Assembly: GCF_019091085.1 (NCBI RefSeq)
Contig: NZ_JAGXJY010000017.1
Span: forward strand, 1 to 64,000
DNA: 64,000 bases
Reading direction: 5' to 3'
Origin: Mesorhizobium sp. GbtcB19
GTDB taxonomy: Bacteria; Pseudomonadota; Alphaproteobacteria; Rhizobiales; Rhizobiaceae
This document shows positions 8,379 through 18,610 of this stretch, piece by piece; position 1 is the stretch's first letter, and each line of letters opens with the position of its first letter. Made by a program: the position numbers and the translations under genes. The notes beneath the pieces were generated by a model, which worked only from the letters and a program-made list of their open reading frames with translations, did not search any database and was not told where the DNA came from.

Positions 8379-9050
8379 TCACGGCGTTTCGCCGGGCGCC
8401 TTCCCGATCTCTTCGAGATAGACCTTCTTGCTCGGCTGCAGATGGTCGACGCACAGCTGCGCCAGAACCTGATTGTCGGGTTGTTTCATCGCCTCGATCA
8501 TGAGTTCGTGCTGCCGGCGCGACACCTTGAGCTGTTCCGGATCGGCCAGTGAATTGGCACGCACCGGCAAGCTCAGCCGCATATACTGCTCGATCGACGA
8601 CACCAGGTAGTCGTTGCGGCAAGCCGAAAACATGGCGAGGTGGAAACGATCGTTCGCTTCATGGATGCCGCGCAAATTGTGCGCCTCGACTTCACGACTA
8701 TGGGCGCCATGAATCTCCGTCAACTCCTCGATCAGCGCCTCGCTCGCCGGCAGCGGGATCATCAGCGCAGCCTGCCGCTGCAAGAGCTCGCGCACCTCGT
8801 AGATCTGCCGGACCTCCTCGGGCGACAGCCTTCTCACCATCGCGCCCTTGTTGCGCTCGCGCGTGGCGACGCCGAGTTTTTCGAGCTGATAGAGCGCCTG
8901 ACGGATGGTATGGCGCGAGACCGGGAAGCGGGCAAGCAGCACGTCCTCGACCAGCCGCGTGCCCGGTGCCAGCCGGCCGAAGATGATATCTTCCTCCAGC
9001 GCCCTAACCACATCGGCTTCCTTGCCGCCATAATCCGTCACGGTGAGCAT
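8379..9050 (-). CDS. GntR-family regulator with FCD effector domain
   Basis: The 223-residue protein has an N-terminal winged helix (ARFPVSRHTIRQALYQLEKLGVATRERNKGAMV) and an all-helical FCD ligand domain containing the metal-binding His pattern (NDRFHLAMF, RRQHELMIEAM). It is divergent from the ABC transporter operon across about 320 bases and is the likely local repressor of that operon. The ligand is probably an organic or amino acid. Confidence 0.9.
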   Translation of the reverse strand: MLTVTDYGGKEADVVRALEEDIIFGRLAPGTRLVEDVLLARFPVSRHTIRQALYQLEKLGVATRERNKGAMVRRLSPEEVRQIYEVRELLQRQAALMIPLPASEALIEELTEIHGAHSREVEAHNLRGIHEANDRFHLAMFSACRNDYLVSSIEQYMRLSLPVRANSLADPEQLKVSRRQHELMIEAMKQPDNQVLAQLCVDHLQPSKKVYLEEIGKAPGETP

Positions 9051-9370
9051 CCATAATTGCTTATCGGCAAAGCGAGTTTGCCGCGTTCGTCACGCTCCGG
9101 CAATCGCGTGATCGTGCCTGTCGGGCCGCAATCTCACGCGGTCGTGACCCTATGGGCGCGGGCAGGGGCCGGCATGCTACGAAAATAGCATTCTCCCATC
9201 GCGAAACTGGATGCTACGGTCGCCGCGCTTGCCTTCCAGGCGGGCAGCGGCCCGCAGGATGGAGATGGCGCGCGGGGCGCTTGTTTCTCAATGAAAATCG
9301 GGGCGGGACAGTTGAACCATCGCGAGGCCGGCGCGTTTGACGTGGTTGGCCACAAGGGAGGAAATTACCA
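9051..9370. promoter_or_regulatory. Divergent control region between gntR-type gene and ABC operon
   Basis: These 320 bases hold no supported gene. They must contain the promoters of the GntR gene and of the transporter operon, and probably the GntR operator. The last bases (gggaggaaattacca) are the ribosome binding site of the substrate-binding protein. No clear operator palindrome could be assigned by eye. Confidence 0.5.
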
Positions 9371-10579
9371 GTGAAAGCATCCTATCTCGTCTCGGCCGCG
9401 CTTCTCGCGGCATCCGCGATGCCGGCGGCGGCCGGCGAAATCTCCGATGGCAAGGTCAAGATCGGCATCTTGAACGACCAGTCGGGCGTCTATGCCGATT
9501 TCGGCGGCAAGTGGTCGGTCGAGGCAGCCAAGATGGCGGTCGAGGATTTCGGCGGCAAGGTGGGAGGGGCGCCGATCGAGATCGTCAGCGCCGACCATCA
9601 GAACAAGGCAGACATTGCTTCCAACATCGCCCGCCAATGGTACGATACCGAGCAGGTCGATGCGATCATGGAGCTCACCACCTCGTCGGTGGCACTGGCC
9701 GTGCAAGGCATTTCCAAGGAAAAGAAGAAGATCGACATCGTCACCGGCGCCGCCTCCACCGATCTTACCGGCAAGCAATGCTCTCCCTATGGTTTCCACT
9801 GGGCCTACGACACCCACTCCCAGGCCGTCGGCACCGGCGGCGAGCTGGTCAAGCAGGGCGGCGACAGCTGGTATTTCATCACCGTCGACTACGCCTTCGG
9901 CTATTCGCTGAAGGACCAGACCGCCAAGCTGGTCGAAGCAAGCGGCGGCAAGGTGGTGGGCGAGGTGCGCTATCCGCTGGGCTCCACCGACTATTCCTCC
10001 TTCCTTCTGCAGGCACAGTCCTCCGGCGCCAAGATCGTCGGCCTCGCCAATGCCGGCCTCGACACCTCGAATTCGATCAAGCAGGCAGCCGAGTTCGGCA
10101 TCGTCGCCGGCGGCCAGCGTTTGGCGGCACTCCTCTTCACGCTCGCCGAAGTGCATGGCCTCGGCCTGCAGGCGGCGCAGGGCGTGGTGCTGACCGAAGG
10201 CTATTACTGGGACCGCGACGACAAGAGCCGCGATTTCGCCCAAAAATTCTTCAAGCGCACCAACCGCATGCCCAACATGATCCAGGCCGGCACCTATTCG
10301 GCGGTGACGCAATATCTGAAGGCCATCGACAAGGCCGGCACCGACGAGACCGAGGCGGTGGCCAAGCAACTGCATGAAATGCCGGTCAACGACGTCTTCA
10401 CTGCCAATGGCAAGGTGCAGGCCGACGGCTCGATGGTGCACGACATGTATCTCTACCAGGTCAAGAGGCCGGAAGAGTCGAAGAAGGACTGGGATTACTA
10501 CAATTACCTGGCGACGATTCCGGGCGACAAGGCCTTCATGAAGGCCGAAGACAGCGGCTGCCCGCTCGTCACCAAGTGA
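9371..10579 (+). CDS. ABC transporter periplasmic substrate-binding protein (branched-chain type)
   Basis: The 402-residue protein has a signal peptide (1-21, MPAAA cut site) and the Peripla_BP_6 opening VKIGILNDQSGVYADFGGK. The DFGGK.GGAPIE and NKADIASNIARQWYD segments are typical of rhizobial amide/urea/amino-acid binding proteins. It captures the solute for the transporter encoded by the next four genes. The start is GTG 9371 with a good upstream site. It is the first gene of a tightly packed five-gene operon. Confidence 0.9.
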   Translation: MKASYLVSAALLAASAMPAAAGEISDGKVKIGILNDQSGVYADFGGKWSVEAAKMAVEDFGGKVGGAPIEIVSADHQNKADIASNIARQWYDTEQVDAIMELTTSSVALAVQGISKEKKKIDIVTGAASTDLTGKQCSPYGFHWAYDTHSQAVGTGGELVKQGGDSWYFITVDYAFGYSLKDQTAKLVEASGGKVVGEVRYPLGSTDYSSFLLQAQSSGAKIVGLANAGLDTSNSIKQAAEFGIVAGGQRLAALLFTLAEVHGLGLQAAQGVVLTEGYYWDRDDKSRDFAQKFFKRTNRMPNMIQAGTYSAVTQYLKAIDKAGTDETEAVAKQLHEMPVNDVFTANGKVQADGSMVHDMYLYQVKRPEESKKDWDYYNYLATIPGDKAFMKAEDSGCPLVTK

Positions 10580-11384
10580 CGCTCGCCACCGCCACTGCCG
10601 TCCGCCCGGACGGCATCGATCGGACGCCGCGGGTGGTGCTTTCCGCCCGCGGTCTCAGGCGCGACTTCGCCGGCTTCGTCGCGGTGAAGGATGTCGACCT
10701 CGACGTCCATCACGCCAAAATCCATGCGCTGATCGGCCCGAACGGGGCCGGCAAGACCACGATCTTCAATCTGCTGACCAAATTCCTGCAGCCGACCAGC
10801 GGCAGGATCGAATTGCTCGGCAGCGACATCACCCGCACGCCGCCGGCGCGTGTGGCGCGCATGGGCCTCGTGCGCTCCTTCCAGATATCGGCGATCTTTC
10901 CGCACCTCTCCGTACTCGATAATGTGCGGGTCGCGCTGCAGCGTCCGGGCGGGCTGGGCTATCAGTTCTGGCGCCCGGTCTCCGCGCTCGACGCATTGAC
11001 GCCAAGGGCGCGCGAATTGCTCGCCATTGTCGGCCTCGACGATGCGGCGCATCGTCTCGCCGGCGATCTTTCCTATGGCCGCAAGCGCGTGCTGGAGATC
11101 GCCACCACGCTGGCGCTCGACCCGAAAGTGCTTCTGCTCGACGAGCCCATGGCCGGCATGGGGCATGAGGATGTCGGCATGATCTCCGGCATCATCCGCT
11201 CGCTGGCCAAGGACCGCGCCATATTGATGGTCGAGCACAACCTCACCGTCGTCGCCGATCTCTGTGACTGGATCACCGTCATGCAGCGCGGCCAGGTGCT
11301 CGCCGCCGGCGACTATGCCACCGTCAGCAAGGATGAGCGCGTGCGCGTCGCATACATGGGGACCGAGCATGAAGATGGCCGGGC

Positions 11385-11388
<4 letters not shown>
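10576..11388 (+). CDS. ABC transporter ATP-binding protein, LivG-like
   Basis: This 270-residue ATPase has Walker A GPNGAGKTT, a signature LSYGRKRVLEIA and Walker B VLLLDEPMAGM with a downstream H-loop (MVEHNL). The inserted region between Walker A and the signature is long, as in LivG. GTG 10576 overlaps the preceding stop in a GTGA arrangement, indicating translational coupling with the binding-protein gene. Confidence 0.92.
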
Positions 11389-12089
<701 letters not shown>

Positions 12090-12096
12090 TGGCCAA

Positions 12097-12984
12097 ATGA
12101 CCATGATCTTCGGCATCCCCATCCAGGCGCTTCTTGGCCAGTTGCTTGTCGGCCTGATCAACGGCTCCTTCTACGCCATGCTCAGCCTTGGGCTGGCCGT
12201 CATCTTCGGCCTGCTGCGCATCATCAATTTCGCCCATGGCGCGCTCTATATGCTGGGCGCCTTCATCGGCTATCTGCTGCTGGTGCATCTCGGCATCGGC
12301 TACTGGCCGGCGCTGGTCCTGGTGCCGCTCATCGTCGGCCTGTTCGGCATGCTGGTCGAACGCCTGGCCCTGTCGCATCTCTACCGCCTCGATCCGCTCT
12401 ACGGCCTGCTCTTCACCTTTGGCCTCGCCTTGGTCATCGAAGGCGTGTTCCGCTACTACTATGGCGTGTCGGGCAATCCCTATGCCGTGCCGGCGCTGCT
12501 CGCCGGCGGCACCAATCTCGGCTTTATGTTCCTGCCCAATTATCGCGGCTGGGTGGTGGTGGCCTCGCTCATCGTCTGCATCGGCACCTGGCTCCTGATC
12601 GAGAAGACCAGGCTCGGCTCATACCTGCGCGCCGCCACCGAAAACCCCGAGCTTGTCCAGGCCTTCGGCGTCAACGTGCCGCTGCTGTTGACGCTCACCT
12701 ATGGGTTGGGCGCAGCGCTCGCTGGTCTTGCCGGCATCCTCGCCGCGCCCGTCTACCAGGTCAGCCCGCTGATGGGCTCCGACCTGATCATCGTCGTCTT
12801 CGCCGTCGTCGTGGTCGGCGGCATGGGCTCGATCCTCGGCGCCATCGTCACCGGCTACATGCTCGGCCTCGCCGAGGGCCTGACCAAGGTCTTTTACCCG
12901 GAGGCCTCGAATCTCGTCGTCTTCGTCATCATGGCGATCGTGCTGCTGCTTCGGCCGGCCGGCCTGTTCGGAAGGGACGCCTGA
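12097..12984 (+). CDS. ABC transporter permease, LivH-like
   Basis: The protein is about 295 residues with 8 or so hydrophobic segments. The LivH signatures GLAVIFGLLRIINFAHGALYMLGA and the loop ENPELVQAFGVNVP are present. ATG 12097 is chosen because it lies 8 bases after the LivF stop; the upstream in-frame ATG lies inside livF. It forms half of the inner-membrane channel. Confidence 0.9.
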   Translation: MTMIFGIPIQALLGQLLVGLINGSFYAMLSLGLAVIFGLLRIINFAHGALYMLGAFIGYLLLVHLGIGYWPALVLVPLIVGLFGMLVERLALSHLYRLDPLYGLLFTFGLALVIEGVFRYYYGVSGNPYAVPALLAGGTNLGFMFLPNYRGWVVVASLIVCIGTWLLIEKTRLGSYLRAATENPELVQAFGVNVPLLLTLTYGLGAALAGLAGILAAPVYQVSPLMGSDLIIVVFAVVVVGGMGSILGAIVTGYMLGLAEGLTKVFYPEASNLVVFVIMAIVLLLRPAGLFGRDA

Positions 12985-12985
12985 G

Positions 12986-13954
12986 ATGAGCGAGGCAGCC
13001 CTTCACGCGGAACGCAGCGCCGCCTCCGTCAGGCTGGAACGGGCGCTGGTGGCGCTGGGCATCGTGGCGCTGATCGCGGCGCCTTTCGTCATCTATCCGA
13101 TCTTCGTCATGAAGATGCTGTGCTTCGCGCTGTTCGCCTGCGCCTTCAATCTGTTGCTCGGCTACACCGGCCTGCTGTCCTTCGGCCACGCCGCCTTCTT
13201 CGGCGGTGCGGCCTATTTCTGCGCCTATGCGGTGAAAGCCTGGGGTTTGCCGCCGGAGGCCGGCATCCTGCTCGGCACCGTGGGGGCGGCCGGGATGGGC
13301 CTCGTTATGGGCTTCCTCGCCATCCGCCGGCAGGGCATCTATTTCTCGATGATCACGCTGGCGCTGGCGCAGATGTTCTATTTCTTCTGCGTCCAGGCGC
13401 CTTTCACCGAGGGCGAGGACGGCATCCAGGGCGTGCCGCGCGGCCATCTGTTCGGCGTCGTCGACCTCAACGTCACCATGAACATGTATTTCTTCGTGCT
13501 CGCCGTCTTCCTGATCGGCGTCTTCGCCATCTGGCGCATCGTCAACTCGCCCTTCGGCATGATCCTGCGCTCGATAAGAGAAAACGAGAACCGCGCCATC
13601 TCGCTGGGCTATTCCGTCGGCCGCTACAAGCTCGCCGCCTTCGTCATGTCGGCAGCACTTGCCGGTTTGGCCGGCGCGACCAAGGCGATCGTCTTCCAGT
13701 TCGCGACGCTCACCGACGTCACCTGGCAAATGTCGGGCGAGGTTATCCTGATGACGCTGCTCGGCGGCATCGGCACCATGGTCGGCCCGGTTGTCGGTGC
13801 CGGCCTGGTTGTCGGCCTGGAGAATACGCTGGCCACCTCCGGCTTCCCGGTGACCATCGCCACCGGGCTGATCTTCATGGTCTGCGTGCTGATTTTCAGG
13901 CGTGGGATTGTGGGGGAGGTGTATGCGCGGTGGCTGGGGCGAGCAGGGGAATGA
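12986..13954 (+). CDS. ABC transporter permease, LivM-like
   Basis: This 322-residue multi-spanning permease carries the LivM motifs FNLLLGYTGLLSFGHAAFFG and SIRENENRAISLGYSVGRYK. It starts one base after the LivH stop and completes the transporter. The operon probably ends here, because a paired inverted repeat follows. Confidence 0.9.
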   Translation: MSEAALHAERSAASVRLERALVALGIVALIAAPFVIYPIFVMKMLCFALFACAFNLLLGYTGLLSFGHAAFFGGAAYFCAYAVKAWGLPPEAGILLGTVGAAGMGLVMGFLAIRRQGIYFSMITLALAQMFYFFCVQAPFTEGEDGIQGVPRGHLFGVVDLNVTMNMYFFVLAVFLIGVFAIWRIVNSPFGMILRSIRENENRAISLGYSVGRYKLAAFVMSAALAGLAGATKAIVFQFATLTDVTWQMSGEVILMTLLGGIGTMVGPVVGAGLVVGLENTLATSGFPVTIATGLIFMVCVLIFRRGIVGEVYARWLGRAGE

Positions 13955-13978
13955 GCGAAGGCGGCGGTTACAGCTAAT

Positions 13979-14163
13979 CTCCCCCCTCGTGGGGGAGATG
14001 CCCGGCAGGGCAGAGGGGGGCGCGAAGGATCGCCTGCCTCACTGATTTGCCAATAGCGAGATGATCCTTAAGCAGGTTAGGCCGACTGCCACTAGCTGAT
14101 AGGCTGGCGGGACAGCGCCCCCCTCTGGCCTGCCGGCCATCTCCCCCACGAGGGGGGAGATCA
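13979..14163. repeat. Paired inverted repeat element (family A)
   Basis: The left arm (CTCCCCCCTCGTGGGGGAG, then a CCCGGCAGGGCAG hairpin and AGGGGGG) is repeated in reverse orientation at the right end (CCCCCCTCTGGCCTGCCGG, then ATCTCCCCCACGAGG). About 90 bases lie between. Similar pairs occur at 19919-20076 and 46706-46862. It lies between two converging genes. It looks like a non-autonomous MITE-like element or paired REP element. Confidence 0.7.
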
Positions 14164-14186
14164 GCAGCTTCGGCGCCGCGCCTAGT

Positions 14187-14660
14187 CTACCCCACCGGCA
14201 CTTCCAGCCCCACCTTCACCCGGTCCATCGCCACGAACGTTCGAAACCGCTTCACATTGTTGTTCGCGAAGAACAGCCGCCTGGTCAGCGCCTCGTAGTC
14301 GGCCATCGAGGCGACGGTGACGACGAGGATGAAATCGGCCTCGCCGGTGACGTAATAGCATTGCTGCACCTCGGGAACTTGCGCGAAGCCGCGCTTGGCG
14401 GCGTCGATCAGCTCGGCGCGTTCGCTCTCCACCTCGACCTCGACGAAGATGGTGATCGGGTGGCCGACCCTGGCCGGATCGACCAGCGCCACATTGGCGC
14501 GAATGACGCCAGTCTCCTCCATGCGCTTGATGCGCCGCTGCACGGCCGGCGCCGACAAATTGACCCTCTCGCCGATCACGCGCTGCGGTGTCGTGTTGTC
14601 GTGCTGCAGGATGGCGAGGATCGCGCGGTCGAAGGCGTCCAGCTCAGGCGAAACGGGCAT
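14187..14660 (-). CDS. Lrp/AsnC-family transcriptional regulator
   Basis: This 157-residue regulator has an N-terminal helix-turn-helix (TPQRVIGERVNLSAPAVQRRIKRMEETGVI) and a C-terminal RAM effector-binding domain (VQQCYYVTGEADFILVV). ATG 14660 gives the normal family length. It is divergent from the first diaminopropionate ammonia-lyase gene with 107 bases between and is the likely regulator of that catabolic cluster, responding to an amino acid. Confidence 0.9.
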   Translation of the reverse strand: MPVSPELDAFDRAILAILQHDNTTPQRVIGERVNLSAPAVQRRIKRMEETGVIRANVALVDPARVGHPITIFVEVEVESERAELIDAAKRGFAQVPEVQQCYYVTGEADFILVVTVASMADYEALTRRLFFANNNVKRFRTFVAMDRVKVGLEVPVG

Positions 14661-14767
14661 GACGAGGTTCCAAACGAAACAAACTTGCATTTCAACTGGC
14701 AAAACAGAGCGCCTTTCTCGCGTGCGGTGCAATAAATTTCAGGCATCGAGACGGAGAAAGCCGACCC

Positions 14768-15970
14768 ATGTTCCTGCTCAATCGCCACCCCGACCATCGT
14801 CAGCCGCTGACCCAGGAAGATGCAGCGACGCTTGGGCTCGCCGGGGCCACTGAGGCGGAACGCTTCCTCGGCCACCGCGACAACCGTGCCGAGACGCCGC
14901 TGCACGCCTTGCCGGCGCTGGCCCGCGAACTCGGCATCGGCGCGCTCAACGTAAAGGACGAAGGCAAGCGCCTCGGCCTTGGCAGTTTCAAGGCGCTGGG
15001 CGGCGCCTATGCCGTCATGCATCTGGTGCTGGAGGAGGCCGGCAGGCGGCTTGGCCGCTCCGTCGATGTCGCGGAACTGCATGAGCCCGACGTCAAGGCG
15101 ATTGCCGCCGACATGACCTTCGCTTGCGCGACCGACGGCAATCACGGACGCTCGGTGGCGCAGGGCGCCGGCCTGGTCGGCGCGCGTTCCGTCATCTTCG
15201 TCCATTCGGGCGTCAGCGACGAACGCGTGGCGGCCATCGCCCGCCTCGGCGCCGAGATCATGCGCATCGCCGGCGACTACGACCAGTCGGTCAGGGAAGC
15301 CGCCCGCCTTTCAGCCGAGCGCGGCTGGGCCGTCGTCTCAGACACCTCCTGGCCTGGCTATGAGCGCATTCCGGGATTGGTGATGCAGGGTTACACGGTG
15401 ATCGTGCGCGAAGCGCTGAAGCGCTTGCCTCAGCCGCCCACTCACGTCTTCCTGCAGGCCGGCGTCGGCGGCTTCGCCGCGGCGGTGGCTGGCCATCTCG
15501 CCGTCATGCTCGGCGAGGACCGCCCCAAGGCAATCGTGGTCGAGCCCGCGCGGGCGGCCTGCCTCTTTGAAACCGCGAAGGCCGGGCGTCCAATCGCGAT
15601 CGCGCACAGCAAGCCCACGGTGATGGCGATGCTCGAATGCTACGAGCCGTCTCTGGTCGCCTGGCGCGTGCTGTCGCGGCTCGGCGATGCTTTCATGGCC
15701 GTGGACGAGGAAGATGCTGTCGCGGTGATGAACCGCCTGGCGCGGCCTGCGGGCAACGACCCGGCGATCGTCTCCGGCGAAAGCGGCGGGGCGGGGCTCG
15801 CCGGGCTGATCCGCGTTGCCGGCGACAGGAAGATGCGGGCCGCGCTCGGCCTCGACGCCCATTCGCGCGTGCTCATCATCAACTCCGAAGGCGCGACCGA
15901 TCCTGGCCGCTATGCCGAGCTGGTCGGGATGGCGCCGGACGAGGTGATGCGGGAGAAGCAGCCGGCATGA
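14768..15970 (+). CDS. dpaL: Diaminopropionate ammonia-lyase (copy 1)
   Basis: This 400-residue fold-type II PLP enzyme converts 2,3-diaminopropionate to pyruvate and two ammonia. The PLP lysine sits in GLGSFKALGGAYA. FACATDGNHGRSVAQGAGLVGA is the phosphate-binding/substrate loop typical of this family, and SGESGGAGLAGL lies near the C-terminus. It is distinguished from threonine dehydratase by the N-terminal DNRAETPLHALPALA region and overall length. Its stop overlaps the next gene in ATGA, so lyase and amidohydrolase are coupled. A second copy lies at 17413. Confidence 0.9.
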   Translation: MFLLNRHPDHRQPLTQEDAATLGLAGATEAERFLGHRDNRAETPLHALPALARELGIGALNVKDEGKRLGLGSFKALGGAYAVMHLVLEEAGRRLGRSVDVAELHEPDVKAIAADMTFACATDGNHGRSVAQGAGLVGARSVIFVHSGVSDERVAAIARLGAEIMRIAGDYDQSVREAARLSAERGWAVVSDTSWPGYERIPGLVMQGYTVIVREALKRLPQPPTHVFLQAGVGGFAAAVAGHLAVMLGEDRPKAIVVEPARAACLFETAKAGRPIAIAHSKPTVMAMLECYEPSLVAWRVLSRLGDAFMAVDEEDAVAVMNRLARPAGNDPAIVSGESGGAGLAGLIRVAGDRKMRAALGLDAHSRVLIINSEGATDPGRYAELVGMAPDEVMREKQPA

Positions 15971-17202
15971 GCAATCTGACTGTCAACGCCGACCGTCTGC
16001 TTCGCCGCATCGAGGAACTCGGCAGAATGGGCCGCGATGCGCAGGGCCGGCTGGTCCGCGTCGCCGCATCCGACATGGACAAGCTCGGCCGCGACCGCCT
16101 CGTCGGCTGGCTGGAGGAGGCAGGGCTCGAAATCGCCGTCGACCGCATCGGCAACATCTTCGGCATCTGGAAGGCCGGCGCCAACGAAAGCCAGGCGCCG
16201 GTCATGCTCGGCTCGCATATCGACACGGTGATCGACGCCGGCATCTATGACGGCTGCTACGGCGTGCTCGCCGGTCTCGAAGCGATCGAAAGCCTGAAGG
16301 AGGCCGGCTTCGCGCCGGCGCGCCCGCTTGTCGTCGCCGCCTTCACCAATGAGGAGGGCGTGCGCTTTTCGCCCGATATGATGGGCTCGCTGGTCTTTGC
16401 CGGCGGCCGCGACCTCGAGGAGGCTCTGGCATCGGTCGGCACCGACGGCACGGTGCTGGGCAAGGAACTGGCGCGGATCGGCTATGCCGGCGAGCACGAG
16501 CCCGGTTTCCTCAAGCCCCACGTCTACGTGGAGCTGCATGTCGAGCAGGGGCCGGTGCTCGAACGCGAAGGCATCGCCATCGGCGCGGTCGAAAACCTGC
16601 AGGGCATTTCCTGGCAGCGCATCACCATCGACGGCGAGGCCAACCATGCCGGCACCACGCCGATGTCGATGCGCCGCGATGCCGGTGTCGCCGCGGCACG
16701 GGTGATCGGCTTCCTGGCGGACCGCGCCGGCGCCTCGCCGACGCCGACGGTCGCCACCGTCGGCACCATCGCCCTCGAGCCCAACGCCATCAACGTCATC
16801 CCGTCGCGGGCGACCCTCACCATCGATCTGCGCGATCCGAACGAAACGCACCTTCGCGAGGAGGAGGCAGCACTCGCCGCCTTCCTGGACAACCTTGCCG
16901 CAAGCGCCGGCGTCACCATCCATGCCGAAAGCCTGGCGCGTTTCGAGCCGGTGAGCTTCGATGCCGGCATCGTCTCGCTGATCGAGGAGGGCGCCAGGGC
17001 CGCCGGCCTGTCCTACCGGCGCATGACCTCTGGCGCCGGCCACGACGCCCAGATGATCGCTCGCATCGCGCCGTCGGCGATGATCTTCGTGCCGAGCCGG
17101 GGCGGGATCAGCCACAACCCGGCCGAGTTCACCGCCGCCGGCGAGCTGGTTGCCGGCGCCAACATCCTGCTGGGCGTCGCCGCCCGGTTGGCGGCCGAAT
17201 GA
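15967..17202 (+). CDS. Zn-dependent M20-family amidohydrolase (N-carbamoyl-amino-acid hydrolase / allantoate amidohydrolase type)
   Basis: The 411-residue enzyme has the dimetal motifs of the AmaB/AllC group: GSHIDTV, FTNEEGVRF, ELHVEQGPVLE, and SGAGHDAQM near the C-terminus. It belongs to the amidases that cut N-carbamoyl or similar amide bonds of amino acids. Translation is coupled to the upstream lyase by ATGA overlap. This suggests that it releases the amino acid which the lyase then deaminates. The exact substrate is unknown. Confidence 0.87.
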   Translation: MSNLTVNADRLLRRIEELGRMGRDAQGRLVRVAASDMDKLGRDRLVGWLEEAGLEIAVDRIGNIFGIWKAGANESQAPVMLGSHIDTVIDAGIYDGCYGVLAGLEAIESLKEAGFAPARPLVVAAFTNEEGVRFSPDMMGSLVFAGGRDLEEALASVGTDGTVLGKELARIGYAGEHEPGFLKPHVYVELHVEQGPVLEREGIAIGAVENLQGISWQRITIDGEANHAGTTPMSMRRDAGVAAARVIGFLADRAGASPTPTVATVGTIALEPNAINVIPSRATLTIDLRDPNETHLREEEAALAAFLDNLAASAGVTIHAESLARFEPVSFDAGIVSLIEEGARAAGLSYRRMTSGAGHDAQMIARIAPSAMIFVPSRGGISHNPAEFTAAGELVAGANILLGVAARLAAE

Positions 17203-17412
17203 TCGTGGGAGGAACGCATTTGGGCGTCGACAGCATGCCGCCAGGCCAAATACCACCAAAAATAGTCAAGTTGGCGGTATCGAGTTGCTGCGAAGCGCAC
17301 ATTCGGCGACATCCAATCGAAACAAACTTCAATCACTTAGCCAATTAAAGCGCCACAATCCCGCCGGATTCGCGCCCGCCGACAGAGTTTCAGTGCCTTG
17401 CAGGAAACTAGC
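17203..17412 (+). promoter_or_regulatory. Intergenic region upstream of second dpaL
   Basis: About 210 bases separate the first lyase-hydrolase pair from the second lyase. The region is less GC-rich in its middle (aataccaccaaaaatagtcaag, aaacaaacttcaatcactta). This is consistent with a separate promoter for the second module. Confidence 0.4.
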
Positions 17413-18609
17413 ATGCTGCTTCTCAACCAACGTCCAGAACACAACCAGCCGTTGGTTGCCGCCGATGCAGAGTCCCTCGGCATGGCCGGCGGCGCGCGGG
17501 CCGAGCGTTACCTCAAGGCGCGCGATAACCATGCCGAAACACCGCTGCTCGCCTTGCCGACACTGGCCGACAAGCTCGGCGTCGCCGCGCTTCACGTCAA
17601 GGACGAGGGCCAGCGTCTTGGCCTTGGCTCCTTCAAGGCGCTGGGCGGCGCCTATGCCGTCATCCGCCTGGTGCTGGAGGAGGCGGGCAAGTGGCTCGGG
17701 CGCGATGTCGATATCAGCGAGATAAACGACGCTAAAGTGCGCCAGATCGCCTCCGGCATGATCTTCGTCTGCGCCACCGACGGCAACCATGGCCGCTCGG
17801 TCGCGCAGGGCGCCGGCCTGGTCGGCGCACGCTCGGTGATCTTCGTCCACGCTGGCGTCAGCGCCGAGCGTGTCGCGGCCATCGCCCGCTTCGGCGCCGA
17901 GATCGTCGAGGTCGAGGGCGGCTACGACCATGCGGTGCGCGAGGTCGCACGCGTCGGCGCCGAGCGCGGCTGGAAGATCGTCTCCAACACCTCATGGCTG
18001 GGCTATGAGCGCGTGCCCGGCCTGGTCATGCAGGGCTATACGGTGATCGTGCGCGAGACGCTTCGGCGCATGGCCGAGCCGCCCACGCATGTCTTCCTCC
18101 AGGCCGGCGTCGGCGGTTTCGCGGCGGCGATTGCCGGCCATATGGCGGTCATGCTGGGCGACAGGCGGCCGAAGGCGATCGTGGTCGAGCCGAAGCGCTC
18201 GGCCTGCGTCTTCGCCTCGGCTGAGGCCGGACGTCCGGTATCGATCGCAAATCAGCAGTCGACCGTCATGACGATGCTCGAATGCGCCGAGCCTTCGCTC
18301 GTCGCCTGGCGCGTGCTGATGCGTGTCGGCGATGCCTTCATGACGGTGGACGAAGAGGACGCGGTCGCGGTGATGAAGCGGCTGGCGCGGCCCCTGGGCA
18401 ATGATCCGGCCATCGTCTCCGGCGAGAGCGGCGGGGCAGGGCTCGCCGGGCTGGTCCGCGCCGCCGGCGACAGGCAAATGCGCACGGCGCTCGGTCTCGA
18501 CACCCATTCGCGCGTGCTCGTCATCAACTCCGAGGGCGCGACCGACCATGGCCGCTTTGCCGAGCTGGTCGGCATGGCGCCGGAAGAGGTGTTTTTGCAG
18601 ACTGCCTGA
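17413..18609 (+). CDS. dpaL: Diaminopropionate ammonia-lyase (copy 2)
   Basis: The 398-residue protein is a close paralogue of the upstream lyase along its whole length. It shares the PLP-lysine loop GLGSFKALGGAYA, the FVCATDGNHGRSVAQGAGL loop, the LQAGVGGFAAAIAGHMAVML segment and the SGESGGAGLAGL motif. Both genes follow M20 logic: a lyase then an amidohydrolase. ATG 17413 is chosen; a TTG 15 bases upstream is less likely. Differences cluster near the N-terminus and in the 240-260 region, so substrate range may differ. Confidence 0.9.
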   Translation: MLLLNQRPEHNQPLVAADAESLGMAGGARAERYLKARDNHAETPLLALPTLADKLGVAALHVKDEGQRLGLGSFKALGGAYAVIRLVLEEAGKWLGRDVDISEINDAKVRQIASGMIFVCATDGNHGRSVAQGAGLVGARSVIFVHAGVSAERVAAIARFGAEIVEVEGGYDHAVREVARVGAERGWKIVSNTSWLGYERVPGLVMQGYTVIVRETLRRMAEPPTHVFLQAGVGGFAAAIAGHMAVMLGDRRPKAIVVEPKRSACVFASAEAGRPVSIANQQSTVMTMLECAEPSLVAWRVLMRVGDAFMTVDEEDAVAVMKRLARPLGNDPAIVSGESGGAGLAGLVRAAGDRQMRTALGLDTHSRVLVINSEGATDHGRFAELVGMAPEEVFLQTA

Positions 18610-18610
18610 A

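Noticed and set aside
14768..18609. Reading the two lyases as threonine dehydratases
   Set aside because: Length near 400, the DNRAETPLHALP start and the C-terminal layout fit diaminopropionate ammonia-lyase better.
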